In this document: one piece after another, positions 16,394 through 25,040 of the stretch | Layout: the number at the start of each line of letters is the position of its first letter | Position numbering within the stretch: position 1 is the stretch's first letter | NCBI RefSeq assembly: GCF_003429565.1 | Contig: NZ_QUAK01000023.1 | Location: 1-48,015, forward strand | Source: Streptomyces triticagri | Lineage (GTDB): Bacteria > Actinomycetota > Actinomycetes > Streptomycetales > Streptomycetaceae | Length of the DNA: 48,015 bases | Direction: 5' to 3' | The notes under the pieces: generated by a model | The model's database searches: none | The model's input: the letters and a program-made list of their open reading frames with translations, nothing else | Told to the model about the DNA's origin: nothing | Program-made: the position numbers and the translations under genes

Positions 16394-17788
16394 CTACTTG
16401 GAGCCGCGCGCCAGAAACGCGAGCAGGTCCTGACGGCTCACCACACCCGTCGGCCGGCCCTCCACCAGCACGATCGCCGCATCCGCCCCGGCCGACCGCC
16501 CGAGCACCTGCATCAGATCGGCCACCGGCTCACCCGAGCCGACCTGCGGCAGCGGATCCGACATGTGCTTCTCCAACGGGTCGGAGAGCGAGGCACGCTG
16601 GGCGAACAGCGCATCCAGCAGCTCCCGCTCCACGACGGAGCCGACCACCTCGGCCGCCATCACATCGGGGTGCCCGGCCCCCGGCTTGACGATCGGCATC
16701 TGCGAGACGTCGTACTCACGCAGCACCTCGATCGCCTCACCGACGGTCTCCTCCGGATGCATGTGGACCAGCTTGGGGATACCGCCCTGCTTGTACCGCA
16801 GGACGTCGCCGACGCTCTCGGACGGGCCGGACTCCTCCAGGAAGCCGTAGTCCGCCATCCAGTCATCGTTGAAGATCTTCGAGAGGTAGCCGCGGCCCGA
16901 GTCCGGGAGGAGGACGACGACGACGTCGTCGGGGTCGAGGGTCTTGGCGGCCTCGAGGGCCGCGACGACGGCCATGCCGCAGGAGCCGCCGACGAGGAGG
17001 CCCTCCTCGCGGGCCAGGCGGCGGGTCATCTGGAAGGAGTCCTTGTCGGAGACCGCGATGATCTCGTCGGTGACCTCGCGGTCGTAGGCCGAGGGCCAGA
17101 AGTCCTCGCCGACGCCCTCGACGAGATAGGGCCGCCCGGAGCCGCCCGAGTAGACCGAGCCCTCCGGGTCCGCGCCGATGATGCGGACCTTGCCGTCGGA
17201 GATCTCCTTCAGATAGCGGCCGGTGCCGCTGATGGTGCCGCCGGTGCCGATCCCCGCCACGAAGTGGGTGATCCGGCCCTCGGTCTGCTTCCAGAGCTCC
17301 GGGCCGGTGGTCTCGTAGTGCGAGCGGGGGTTGTCCGGATTGGAGTACTGGTCGGGCTTCCAGGCGCCGGGGGTCTCACGGACGAGGCGGTCGGAGACGT
17401 TGTAGTACGAGTCGGGGTGCTCGGGGTCGACCGCGGTCGGGCAGACCACGACCTCGGCGCCGTACGCCCGCAGCACGTTGATCTTGTCCGTGGACACCTT
17501 GTCGGGGCACACGAAGATGCACTTGTAGCCCTTCTGCTGGGCCACGATCGCCAGACCGACGCCCGTGTTGCCGCTGGTCGGCTCGACGATCGTGCCGCCG
17601 GGCCGCAGTGCGCCGCTCTGCTCGGCCGCCTCGATCATGCGCAGCGCGATGCGGTCCTTCACCGAGCCGCCGGGGTTGAAGTACTCGACCTTGGCCAGGA
17701 CGGTGGCCCCGAGCCCTTCGGTCACGCGGTTGAGCCTCAGCAGCGGGGTGTTGCCGACGAGACTGATCATGGAGTCGTGGAAGTGCAC
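16394..17788 (-). CDS. Cystathionine beta-synthase
   Basis: PLP enzyme joining serine and homocysteine to cystathionine (reverse transsulfuration), in the cytoplasm. The 464-residue protein has the PLP lysine in PGGSVKDR (K44), the substrate loop EPTSGNTGVG, the phosphate-binding GIGTGGTISGTG (about 180-190), and two C-terminal CBS motifs (about 335-460) ending GVVSRQDLLAFLARGSK. The GTG start at 17788 has GGAGAA 5 nt upstream and gives the family N-terminus HFHDSMISLVGNTP; the internal ATG at 17770 is less likely. It lacks the heme-binding N-terminal extension of the animal enzyme. It is divergent from the SGNH hydrolase gene. Confidence 0.93.
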   Translation of the reverse strand: MHFHDSMISLVGNTPLLRLNRVTEGLGATVLAKVEYFNPGGSVKDRIALRMIEAAEQSGALRPGGTIVEPTSGNTGVGLAIVAQQKGYKCIFVCPDKVSTDKINVLRAYGAEVVVCPTAVDPEHPDSYYNVSDRLVRETPGAWKPDQYSNPDNPRSHYETTGPELWKQTEGRITHFVAGIGTGGTISGTGRYLKEISDGKVRIIGADPEGSVYSGGSGRPYLVEGVGEDFWPSAYDREVTDEIIAVSDKDSFQMTRRLAREEGLLVGGSCGMAVVAALEAAKTLDPDDVVVVLLPDSGRGYLSKIFNDDWMADYGFLEESGPSESVGDVLRYKQGGIPKLVHMHPEETVGEAIEVLREYDVSQMPIVKPGAGHPDVMAAEVVGSVVERELLDALFAQRASLSDPLEKHMSDPLPQVGSGEPVADLMQVLGRSAGADAAIVLVEGRPTGVVSRQDLLAFLARGSK

Positions 17789-17993
17789 CCTGTTCTCCAG
17801 GCATGAAGGAGTGATGATGCGGCCAGCGTATGCGCTTCGCGCCCGGTCGTCGCAGCACCGCCGGTACTGCCCGAGGAGTACCCGGGAAGTGCTCCGTACC
17901 CGTCCGGACCTTTCCCCCGGCTCGCCGAGATTGACCGACCGTCCTCACGGGGCAAGCAGTTGATGTACGGGCTTCGAGGAGGTGGCTGCGTCC

Positions 17994-19067
17994 ATGTCGA
18001 GGGCGAGGGTGGCACGGCGCATCGCCGCGGGCGCGGCGTACGGCGGAGGCGGGCTCGGGCTTGTCGGTGCGGCGACGGTCGGTGTGGTGCTCGCGGAGGT
18101 ACAGCTGGCGAAGCGCTCGGTGGGCAGCGGCGGATCGTCGTCCCCTCCGGTCGCGGACGGTCTCTACGGTGATCTGGGCGGCGAGGATCTGGCCGCGGGT
18201 GGTCCGCTGCGTCTGACGCTGCTCGGGGACTCGACGGCGGCGGGGCAGGGTGTGCACCGCGCCCGTCAGACGCCGGGTGCGCTGCTCGCCCTCGGGGTCG
18301 CGGCGATCGCCGAGCGGCAGGTGCGGCTGCGGAACGTGGCGTTGCCGGGTGCCCAGTCGGACGATCTGGACCGGCAGGTGAATCTGGTCCTGGCGAATTC
18401 GTCGGCGGTCCCGGATGTCTGCGTGATCATGATCGGTGCGAACGACGTGACGCATCGGATGCCGCCGACCCGTTCGGTGCGGCATCTGGCGACGGCGGTG
18501 CGCCGGCTGCGTACGGCGGGCGCCGAGGTGGTGGTCGGCACGTGCCCCGATCTGGGTTCGATCGAGCCGGTGTACCAGCCGTTGCGCTGGCTGGCCCGGC
18601 GGGTGTCACGGCAGTTGGCGGCCGCGCAGACGATCGGCGCGGTGGAGCAGGGGGCTCGTACGGTCTCGCTGGGTGATCTGCTGGGGCCGGAGTTCAAGGC
18701 GAATCCGCGGGAGCTGTTCGGTCCGGACAATTTCCATCCGTCGGCGGAGGGGTATGCGACGGCCGCGATGGCGGTGCTGCCGACGGTGTGTGCGTCGCTC
18801 GGTCTGTGGCCGGCCGAGGAGATGCGCCCCGACGTCTCGCGGAACGAGGGCTTCCTGCCGGTGGCCCGGGCCGCGGCGGAGGCGGCGTCCGAGGGCGGTA
18901 CGGAGGTCACGGCCGCGATGCCGACGGGGCCCCGGGGCCCGTGGGCGCTCCTCAAGCGCCGTCGCCGGCAGCGGATTCCGGCGGACGCGGCGGTGGGCGT
19001 AGCCGATGCCCCCGTGGGTGAGCAAGCGCTTAGAAAAGAGGTGGGAGTCACACGCCGCAAGCGGTGA
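17994..19067 (+). CDS. Membrane-anchored or secreted SGNH/GDSL-family hydrolase
   Basis: The 357-residue protein has a hydrophobic N-terminal anchor or signal (about residues 10-35) followed by an SGNH hydrolase domain: block I LLGDSTAAGQG (nucleophile Ser), block III MIGANDVTH (Asn), and block V PDNFHPSAEGY with the catalytic Asp and His. It probably acts as an esterase or lipase outside the membrane; the substrate is unknown. The C-terminal 80 residues are charged and low-complexity. ATG 17994 follows CGAGGAGG at 17975-17982; a GTG at 17982 overlaps that site and is less likely. It is divergent from the cystathionine beta-synthase gene over about 205 bp and 70 bp upstream of the thiolase gene. 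Confidence 0.88.
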   Translation: MSRARVARRIAAGAAYGGGGLGLVGAATVGVVLAEVQLAKRSVGSGGSSSPPVADGLYGDLGGEDLAAGGPLRLTLLGDSTAAGQGVHRARQTPGALLALGVAAIAERQVRLRNVALPGAQSDDLDRQVNLVLANSSAVPDVCVIMIGANDVTHRMPPTRSVRHLATAVRRLRTAGAEVVVGTCPDLGSIEPVYQPLRWLARRVSRQLAAAQTIGAVEQGARTVSLGDLLGPEFKANPRELFGPDNFHPSAEGYATAAMAVLPTVCASLGLWPAEEMRPDVSRNEGFLPVARAAAEAASEGGTEVTAAMPTGPRGPWALLKRRRRQRIPADAAVGVADAPVGEQALRKEVGVTRRKR

Positions 19068-19137
19068 CCCGCGCTCTACGTGCAGGTAACTTCCCCCACG
19101 GTCGTACCTGCTCGAACGAACCGAACTGGGAGTTCCG

Positions 19138-20358
19138 ATGCCCGAAGCCGTGATCGTCTCTACCGCCCGGACCCCGATCGGACGCGCCTTCAAGGGCTCC
19201 CTGACGGAACTGCGCCCGGACGACCTGACCGCCACCATCATCCAGGCCGCGCTCGCCAAGGTGCCCGAGCTCGACCCGAAGGACATCGACGACCTGATGC
19301 TGGGCTGCGGCCTGCCGGGCGGCGAGCAGGGCAACAACCTGGGCCGCATCGTCGCCGTGCAGATGGGCATGGACCACCTGCCGGGCTGTACGGTCACCCG
19401 CTACTGCTCCTCGTCGCTGCAGACCAGCCGTATGGCGCTGCACGCCATCAAGGCGGGCGAGGGCGACGTCTTCATCTCGGCCGGTGTCGAGACCGTCTCG
19501 CGCTTCGCGAAGGGCAATTCGGACAGCCTGCCGGACACCCACAACCCGCTGTTCGCCGAGGCCGAGGCCCGCACCGCGACCGTTGCCGAGAAGGGCGCCG
19601 AGTCCTGGCACGACCCGCGCGAGGACGGCCTGGTCCCGGACCCGTACATCGCGATGGGCCAGACCGCGGAGAACCTGGCGCGGCTGAAGGGCGTGACCCG
19701 CGCCGAGATGGACGAGTTCGGCGTGCGTTCGCAGAATCTCGCCGAGGAAGCCATCAAGAAGGGCTTCTGGGAGCGCGAGATCACCCCGGTGACGACGCCG
19801 GACGGCACGGTCGTGAGCGCCGACGACGGCCCGCGCGCGGGCGTCACGCTGGAGGGCGTCTCGGGCCTGAAGCCGGTCTTCCGCCCCGACGGCCGGATCA
19901 CCGCCGGCAACTGCTGCCCGCTGAACGACGGCGCCGCCGCGCTCGTCGTGATGAGCGACACCAAGGCCCGCGAGCTCGGCCTCACCCCGCTCGCCCGCAT
20001 CGTCTCCACCGGCGTCTCGGGCCTGTCCCCCGAGATCATGGGTTACGGACCGGTCGAGGCGTCCGAGCAGGCGCTGAAGCGGGCCGGTCTGACCGTCGAC
20101 GACATCGATCTGGCCGAGATCAACGAGGCGTTCGCCGCCCAGGTGATCCCCTCGTACCGGGACCTCGGGCTGCCGCTGGACAAGGTCAACGTGAACGGCG
20201 GGGCGATCGCCGTCGGCCACCCCTTCGGCATGACCGGCGCCCGGATCACCACCACCCTGATCAACAGCCTGCAGTTCCACGACAAGCAGTTCGGTCTGGA
20301 GACCATGTGCGTGGGCGGCGGGCAGGGCATGGCGATGGTCATCGAGCGCCTGAGCTGA
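19138..20358 (+). CDS. Thiolase (acetyl-CoA C-acyltransferase)
   Basis: The 406-residue thiolase has the acyl-accepting Cys in TRYCSSSLQT (C90), EINEAFAAQVIP, the catalytic His in GGAIAVGHPFGMTGAR, and the second active Cys in ETMCVGGGQGMAMV. It makes or cleaves beta-ketoacyl-CoA (fatty acid beta-oxidation or acetoacetyl-CoA formation) in the cytoplasm. The chain-length class cannot be told from sequence alone. A GGGAG site sits 6 nt before the ATG. No other beta-oxidation gene is adjacent. Confidence 0.93.
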   Translation: MPEAVIVSTARTPIGRAFKGSLTELRPDDLTATIIQAALAKVPELDPKDIDDLMLGCGLPGGEQGNNLGRIVAVQMGMDHLPGCTVTRYCSSSLQTSRMALHAIKAGEGDVFISAGVETVSRFAKGNSDSLPDTHNPLFAEAEARTATVAEKGAESWHDPREDGLVPDPYIAMGQTAENLARLKGVTRAEMDEFGVRSQNLAEEAIKKGFWEREITPVTTPDGTVVSADDGPRAGVTLEGVSGLKPVFRPDGRITAGNCCPLNDGAAALVVMSDTKARELGLTPLARIVSTGVSGLSPEIMGYGPVEASEQALKRAGLTVDDIDLAEINEAFAAQVIPSYRDLGLPLDKVNVNGGAIAVGHPFGMTGARITTTLINSLQFHDKQFGLETMCVGGGQGMAMVIERLS

Positions 20359-20710
20359 GCCACGCCGGGGGCCGGACGGCCGCGGCTCTCCCCTCGCGCC
20401 GATCGGCGCGAGGTGGTGTGATGGGCGCACGGGGCAACTGTCCCGGCGTTCGCTCAGGGGCGCACGGGGCGTGACCCCGGGAGCACCCAGAGCATCAGGA
20501 GCCGCTCGAGCCCCAGTCGTGACCCAATCTCCCCCAGGATGTGACCTATGTCCTGGGGGAGCCGCATATCTGCAGGTCACAGGGGTCGCCGTCTAAACCT
20601 CGGGCCCTAAGACCTGACCGTTTCGTGACCTAATGCACTGACAGTTTCCCGTCCCTGACGACAAGCTGGGGTAGGAAGTCGGGGGTCGACTGAAATCCGG
20701 GAGAACGACA
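20359..20710. other. Intergenic region with GTGACC boxes and a hairpin
   Basis: No gene is seen. GTGACC occurs at 20471, 20519, 20541 and 20625, and its complement GGTCAC at 20575; TGTGACCT (20540-20547) and AGGTCACA (20574-20581) form an 8-bp inverted pair. An 11-bp perfect stem, CTCCCCCAGGA at 20529-20539 with 20551-20561, may terminate the thiolase transcript. The promoter of the next gene must lie here, but no convincing -35/-10 pair stands out. Confidence 0.5.
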
Positions 20711-21559
20711 GTGAGCGCCATGCCTCTTGCCCTGCTGCTCACCACGGCCGCCGCCACGGCCGTGGGCGCCGTTGCCCTGCACTCCGTGCGCGGGCTCCGG
20801 AAGCAGATCACGTCGCTGCGCGGCGAGCTCGCCGCGAACCGCGCCGAGATCGACCAGTCCGCACGGGTCCCCGCCGCCCGCACCGCGCCGGAGGGCTCCG
20901 CGCGCACCGACCTGGCCACCATCCGCGCCGCCGTCTCCGAGGCCCTCGCCGAGGAGCGGGAGCGCGAGCTCGCCGAGGCGCGGGCCTTCTGGGCCGCGCA
21001 GGAGGCCCGCGACGCGTCGGACGCCCCGTCGCTGCTCGGCAATCTGCCGCCGAATCTCGCCGAGGAGCTGTTCCTGCCCCGCCCGGCCGACTTCGCCGGG
21101 CTCGAGCCGGGTCTCGATGCGGGCTTCGAGCCGGAGCTGGACACGGTGGAGACCACCGAGGTCGAGTTCGCCGAGGACTCCCCCGAGCTGGCCGCCGCCC
21201 GCCGCCGGCACCCCTCGCACCCCGACTTCGTGCCCGTGCAGGCCGTCCGGGACACCGTGAGCGACCACGAGTCGACGGTGCACCGCCTGGAGGGCCTGGC
21301 GCACGCCCGTACCGAGCTGTCCGACGTACGCCCCGGCCCGCTCGGCACGCTCGACGTGTACGTCTTCACCGACGGCACCACGCTCTGTATGACCCCGGGC
21401 CACCGGGAGACGGCCGAGCGCCTCGCTCAGGCGCTGCGGGCCGGTGAGACCCCGGTGCTGCTCGGCGGGTCCGGCATCTCCGGTGCGTACACCCTGACGT
21501 TCGAGTGCGGCGGCGAGACCGTCTACATCCTGGCGGACCGGGTCATAGCCTCCGCCTGA
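20711..21559 (+). CDS. Membrane-anchored coiled-coil protein of unknown function
   Basis: The 282-residue protein has an N-terminal transmembrane segment (about residues 3-24, LALLLTTAAATAVGAVAL), then an Arg/Glu/Ala-rich helical region likely to form a coiled coil (about 28-100), an acidic middle, and a folded C-terminal part (about 200-282, LGTLDVYVFTDGTTLCMTPG ... GGETVYILADRV). I do not recognise a family. GTG 20711 has GGGAGAA 5-7 nt upstream. Orientation suggests a bitopic protein with most mass on one side of the membrane. Confidence 0.75.
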   Translation: MSAMPLALLLTTAAATAVGAVALHSVRGLRKQITSLRGELAANRAEIDQSARVPAARTAPEGSARTDLATIRAAVSEALAEERERELAEARAFWAAQEARDASDAPSLLGNLPPNLAEELFLPRPADFAGLEPGLDAGFEPELDTVETTEVEFAEDSPELAAARRRHPSHPDFVPVQAVRDTVSDHESTVHRLEGLAHARTELSDVRPGPLGTLDVYVFTDGTTLCMTPGHRETAERLAQALRAGETPVLLGGSGISGAYTLTFECGGETVYILADRVIASA

Positions 21560-21567
21560 CGCACTGC

Positions 21568-21605
21568 CGGGCCGGGGCCGCTCAGGCGGCTCAGACCCCG
21601 GCCCG
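21568..21605. terminator. Bidirectional hairpin between convergent genes
   Basis: The 10-bp perfect stem (CGGGCCGGGG at 21568-21577 with 21596-21605) lies between the convergent genes ending at 21559 and 21591, and its right arm overlaps the 3' end of the minus-strand gene. Confidence 0.6.
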
Positions 21606-21902
21606 CTGCTGCGCCTCGGCCACCAGGCCGACCGCTTCGGCGAGTTCACCGGGATCGGTGAGGACTAGCGCCAAATCCCGCGCGGCGACCGTGACTTGAT
21701 CGGCGGCAGCGAACATGCCAGCGTCCGGCATCTCCCGCGGTTCTGTCCCCGGCTCCTCGATGGCCTGGGTCCGCGCCGACAACTCCCTGGCCAGACTCAG
21801 CGCTTCGGCGGCCGCGCCGCGCTGCAGCCGGCTCTGCGGGGCGGCCCGCAGCCGGTCGGCGAATCGGTCGGCGGCGCTCGTGAGCGTAGTGGTATCCAGC
21901 AC
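21591..21902 (-). CDS. Small helical protein of unknown function
   Basis: The 103-residue, Ala/Glu/Arg-rich protein is probably all-helical (AADRFADRLRAAPQSRLQRG; AADQVTVAARDLALVLTD). No signal peptide, membrane segment or recognised domain. GTG start at 21902 with AGGG about 8 nt upstream. Codon use matches its neighbours. It is convergent with the membrane-anchored coiled-coil gene and divergent from the DUF4287 gene. Confidence 0.65.
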   Translation of the reverse strand: MLDTTTLTSAADRFADRLRAAPQSRLQRGAAAEALSLARELSARTQAIEEPGTEPREMPDAGMFAAADQVTVAARDLALVLTDPGELAEAVGLVAEAQQRAGV

Positions 21903-22007
21903 TCCGCGACCCTATGCGCCCTCCGCGGACTGTTGCCAACGCACCGCCCCTCGGGCACGGTGGCGTGAAGGACTATCGACCAGTCACGCCAGCGTCCGGA
22001 GGCGCCG

Positions 22008-22238
22008 ATGTCCCTAGTCTTCTCCGAGGAGACCCATCGCAATATGCTCGCCCGCATCCCCAACTGCACCGGCCGCGAAGTGTCCGACTGGCTTCGCGCC
22101 GTGGACGACGGCCCCGCCTTCCTCCGCTTCGAGGAGAAGGTCAGCTGGCTCCGCGGCGAGTACGACCTCGCATACGGCCACGCCAAGGCCATCGTCCACG
22201 AGTACGACATGAGAAGGGCCGCACGCCGGCTGATCTGA
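22008..22238 (+). CDS. DUF4287-like small protein
   Basis: The 76-residue protein carries the pattern CTGREVSDWLRAV ... KVSWLRGEYDLAYGHAKAIV, matching the DUF4287 layout as I know it (a TGK-type turn, a conserved Trp, then a Gly-His-Ala segment and VHE). The function of the family is not established. A GGAGGCG site sits 5 nt before the ATG. It is followed by a strong terminator. Confidence 0.75.
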   Translation: MSLVFSEETHRNMLARIPNCTGREVSDWLRAVDDGPAFLRFEEKVSWLRGEYDLAYGHAKAIVHEYDMRRAARRLI

Positions 22239-22298
22239 GCCGCGTGCCGCACCGTCCCGCTACCCGGCACGGACCGTCCGACCACTCCACACAGAGCC

Positions 22299-22330
22299 GA
22301 AGGCCCCGCGGACTGCTCCGCGGGGCCTTC
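22299..22330. terminator. Strong bidirectional terminator
   Basis: The 14-bp perfect stem GAAGGCCCCGCGGA (22299-22312) with 22317-22330 and a CTGC tetraloop lies between the convergent DUF4287 and BI-1 genes. Confidence 0.85.
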
Positions 22331-22367
22331 GTCGTGGTCCGTCCGGCTGCTGCTGGGCTCAGCTGCG

Positions 22368-23258
22368 TCAGTCGTTGCCCTGCAGGATCGCGATCAGGCG
22401 CAGCATCTCCAGGTAGATCCACACCAGGGTCATGGTGAGGCCGAAGGCGGCCATCCAGGACTCCTCGCGCGGGGCGCCGTACGCGATGCCGTCCTCGACC
22501 TGCTTGAAGTCGAGGGCCAGGAAGAAGGCACCGAGCAGGACGCCGACGAGGCCGAAGATGATGCCCATCGTGCCGCTGCGGAAGCCGAGGCCGTTACCGC
22601 CGCCGAAGACCATGAACAGCAGGTTGACCGCCGTCAGAGCCAGGAACGAGATCGCGGCGATCATCAGGTAGCGCACGAAGCGTGCGTTGACCCGGACGAT
22701 GCGGGTCTTGTACAGCACCAGCATGGTGACGAAGACCGCCATCGTGCCGAGTACCGCCTGCATGGCTGCGCCGCTGGCGACGAACTTGTTGACGTAGTTG
22801 CTGATCGCGCCGAGGAAAAGTCCCTCGAGGCCCGCGTACGCCAGGATCAGCGCGGGGACCGGCTTGCGCTTGAAGGACTGCACGAGCGCCAGGACCATGG
22901 CGACCAGACCGGCGCCGATGGCGAGGCCGAGGGCCATGTCGGTGACCCACGCCACCGCGGCACCGGCGATGACCAGGCCGAGCGTGATCGCGGTGCGCGA
23001 GACGACGTCGTCCATCGTCATGCGGCCGGTGGTGGTCGGGGCGCCGGGGAACCCTGGCTGGGCTCCGGGCTGTGCGTAAGGGTTCTGCGCGTACGGGTTG
23101 GTCGGTGCCTGCGGGGCCTGCGCGTACGGATTGCCTCCGTAGGGGGCGCCCTGGGTACCGACAGCGGGTCCCCCGGCCTGCGGCGCCGCGTTGAAGCCCG
23201 CGTGGCCGTTGTCGCGGCTGAACCCCCGTCGCGAGAAGACCGGGTTACTGCTCCTCAT
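22368..23258 (-). CDS. Bax inhibitor-1/YccA-family membrane protein
   Basis: The 296-residue protein has a Gly/Pro/Gln-rich cytoplasmic N-terminus (about residues 1-75) with repeated NPYAQ motifs, then seven hydrophobic segments typical of the BI-1/YccA family, ending LTMTLVWIYLEMLRLIAIL. Bacterial members are pH- or calcium-linked membrane proteins of uncertain physiological role. The frame extends 13 codons further upstream, but ATG 23258 has GGAGGAG 4 nt before it. A possible -10 TAGGGT lies at 23321-23326 on the minus strand. Confidence 0.88.
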   Translation of the reverse strand: MRSSNPVFSRRGFSRDNGHAGFNAAPQAGGPAVGTQGAPYGGNPYAQAPQAPTNPYAQNPYAQPGAQPGFPGAPTTTGRMTMDDVVSRTAITLGLVIAGAAVAWVTDMALGLAIGAGLVAMVLALVQSFKRKPVPALILAYAGLEGLFLGAISNYVNKFVASGAAMQAVLGTMAVFVTMLVLYKTRIVRVNARFVRYLMIAAISFLALTAVNLLFMVFGGGNGLGFRSGTMGIIFGLVGVLLGAFFLALDFKQVEDGIAYGAPREESWMAAFGLTMTLVWIYLEMLRLIAILQGND

Positions 23259-23311
23259 TTCACTCCTCCGTGGCCACCCAGTGTGGCCTTGGGTCAAGAG
23301 TAATGCGTTCG

Positions 23312-23346
23312 CAAAAGATGCACCCTAGTGCTCTGGGAGGATCTTT
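23312..23346 (-). promoter_or_regulatory. Candidate BI-1 gene promoter with AAAAGAT dyad
   Basis: On the minus strand TAGGGT (23321-23326) is a good -10, about 63 nt upstream of the BI-1 start. It lies between the inverted heptamers AAAAGAT (23312-23318) and ATCTTTT (23340-23346), an AT-rich dyad that stands out in this genome and could bind a regulator. Confidence 0.35.
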
Positions 23347-23539
23347 TCGCAGTACGCCCTCCCGTGGCCAGAGTCCATGGACCCCAGTTACGGCGAACCT
23401 TCCGCGAACCACGATCCACCAGGGGCAACGCGGCGGCATCCGGGAGCATTCCGTAGCGCGCATTTCTCGGCCTCAATTGGGCGAAATGCCCGACTCTGCT
23501 CTAGTTTTGCGGCATCCGAAGGAGACCTGAGGAGGCACC

Positions 23540-24025
23540 TTGTCCACGCTCACTGTTTGGAAGTTCGACACGGCGGACGGCGCGGGGGCGGTCGAGGAGA
23601 CCCTGCAGTCGCTGCAGAAGCAACAGGTACTCAAGGTCCTCGACGCCGCGGTGGTCAGCTGGCCGGAGGGCGCGAGCAAGCCGGGGACCAAGCAGCTGCA
23701 CAACCTGGTCGGGGCAGGCGCGCTGTCCGGCACCTTCTGGGGCATGCTCTTCGGCCTGATCTTCTTCGTACCGCTGCTCGGGGCGGCGATCGGGGCGGCC
23801 TCCGGTGCGCTCGCGGGCAAGTTCACCGACATCGGGATCGACGACGACTTCATCAAGGAGGTCAAGGAGCAGGTGACGCCGGGGACCTCGGCGCTGTTCC
23901 TGATGACCCAGGACGTCGTCGCGGACCGGGTGCGCGAGGCGCTGCCCGGACTGCAGGCGCAGCTGCTGCACAGCAATCTGGACGCGGACAGCGAGGCGAA
24001 GGTCCGGGAGATCTTCGCGGCCTGA
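23540..24025 (+). CDS. DUF1269 domain membrane protein
   Basis: The 161-residue protein starts with the DUF1269-type ferredoxin-like segment (VWKFDTADGAGAVEETLQSL), followed by a Gly-rich double-hydrophobic hairpin (about residues 58-92, GALSGTFWGMLFGLIFFVPL) and a C-terminal region ending in a helical tail. Members are widespread membrane-associated proteins without an established function. The start is an unusual TTG at 23540 preceded by a strong GAGGAGG; no other start fits. It is divergent from the BI-1 gene and followed by a hairpin at 24043-24080. Confidence 0.85.
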   Translation: MSTLTVWKFDTADGAGAVEETLQSLQKQQVLKVLDAAVVSWPEGASKPGTKQLHNLVGAGALSGTFWGMLFGLIFFVPLLGAAIGAASGALAGKFTDIGIDDDFIKEVKEQVTPGTSALFLMTQDVVADRVREALPGLQAQLLHSNLDADSEAKVREIFAA

Positions 24026-24042
24026 GGTCCACCGGGCGCGCC

Positions 24043-24080
24043 GCCGGCCCGCGATCGCTGCGGATGCGACGCGGGCCGGC
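24043..24080 (+). terminator. Hairpin terminator candidate
   Basis: The 11-bp perfect stem GCCGGCCCGCG (24043-24053) with 24070-24080 begins 18 bp after the DUF1269 stop. Confidence 0.65.
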
Positions 24081-24130
24081 CTGTTCCACGCTGGGAGGCG
24101 TTCGGGGGACCCCCATCGGAAGGAACCGCG

Positions 24131-24967
24131 ATGTCCAGGACGCCCAGGATGCCCAGGACTCCCGGGACACGGCGGGCGCCGCTCGTCGCCGCGGGCGCCA
24201 CGCTGTGCGCGACCGCACTGCTCGGTGGTACGGCGGGCCTCGCGTACGCCGGGGACGCGGGCATCGGCCCGGACACCGCCGTCACCGAGGACAGAGCCGG
24301 TGCCGAGAACAGAGCCGTCGCCGAGGACAACGGCATCGCCGACATGAGCGCGTCCGAGATATCCGCGAAGGCCCGTGAGGCCGTACGGGGCGCCCGGTCG
24401 CTGCACATCCGGATGAGCATGGACGGCGCCACGGAGCCCGACGACGCGCGGTCCGTCGACCTGGCCGTCGACCGCGACGGAAACTGCGCCGGCACCGTCG
24501 GCTACGCGGGCAGTGGCGGCAACTTCGAGATCATCAAGCAGGGCGAGGACATCTGGCTGAAGCCCGACTCGGCCTGGTGGCGGGCCAACTTCGGCGCGGA
24601 GGCGGCCGAGGACACCGCCCAGTTCGAGGGCAAGCACCTGCAGGGCAGCACGGCGGACGAGGAGCTCGCCGACGTCGCCGAGGTCTGCGATCTCTCCGAG
24701 TACGTGGACGCGGTGGACGAGGGCCTCGGCGCCGACTCGCTGAAGAAGGGCGAGGAGAAGACCGTCTCGGACACCAAGGCCATCGAGCTCACCGGCACGG
24801 ACGACGGCGCCGATGTGACCGTCGCGGTGGCCACGGACGGCAAGCCCTATCCGGTCGAGGTCACCCGGTCCGGCTCCGAGGCCGAGGAGGCCACCCTCGA
24901 CTTCGACCAGCCGGTACCGTCCAACACCCCGCCGGCCGCCCAGTCGGAGCGGTGGCCGGAGCGGTAG
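24131..24967 (+). CDS. Secreted protein, possibly LppX/LprAFG-like
   Basis: The 278-residue protein has a Sec-type signal (basic start, LVAAGATLCATALLGGTAGL, likely cleavage after AYA near residue 40) and no lipobox Cys. The mature part (SLHIRMSMDG, NFEIIKQGEDIWLKPDSAWW, then VAVATDGKPYPVEVTRSG) has the two-half beta layout reminiscent of LolA/LppX-type lipid-binding folds, but this resemblance is by eye only. It is acidic overall. GGAAGGA lies 5 nt before the ATG. Confidence 0.75.
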   Translation: MSRTPRMPRTPGTRRAPLVAAGATLCATALLGGTAGLAYAGDAGIGPDTAVTEDRAGAENRAVAEDNGIADMSASEISAKAREAVRGARSLHIRMSMDGATEPDDARSVDLAVDRDGNCAGTVGYAGSGGNFEIIKQGEDIWLKPDSAWWRANFGAEAAEDTAQFEGKHLQGSTADEELADVAEVCDLSEYVDAVDEGLGADSLKKGEEKTVSDTKAIELTGTDDGADVTVAVATDGKPYPVEVTRSGSEAEEATLDFDQPVPSNTPPAAQSERWPER

Positions 24968-25040
24968 CGACGAGCGCGCTCGGGTGCCGGGCCGCGGAAA
25001 CCGCCTCGATGCGGGGGCCGGGTGTCACTACGGTGACCGG

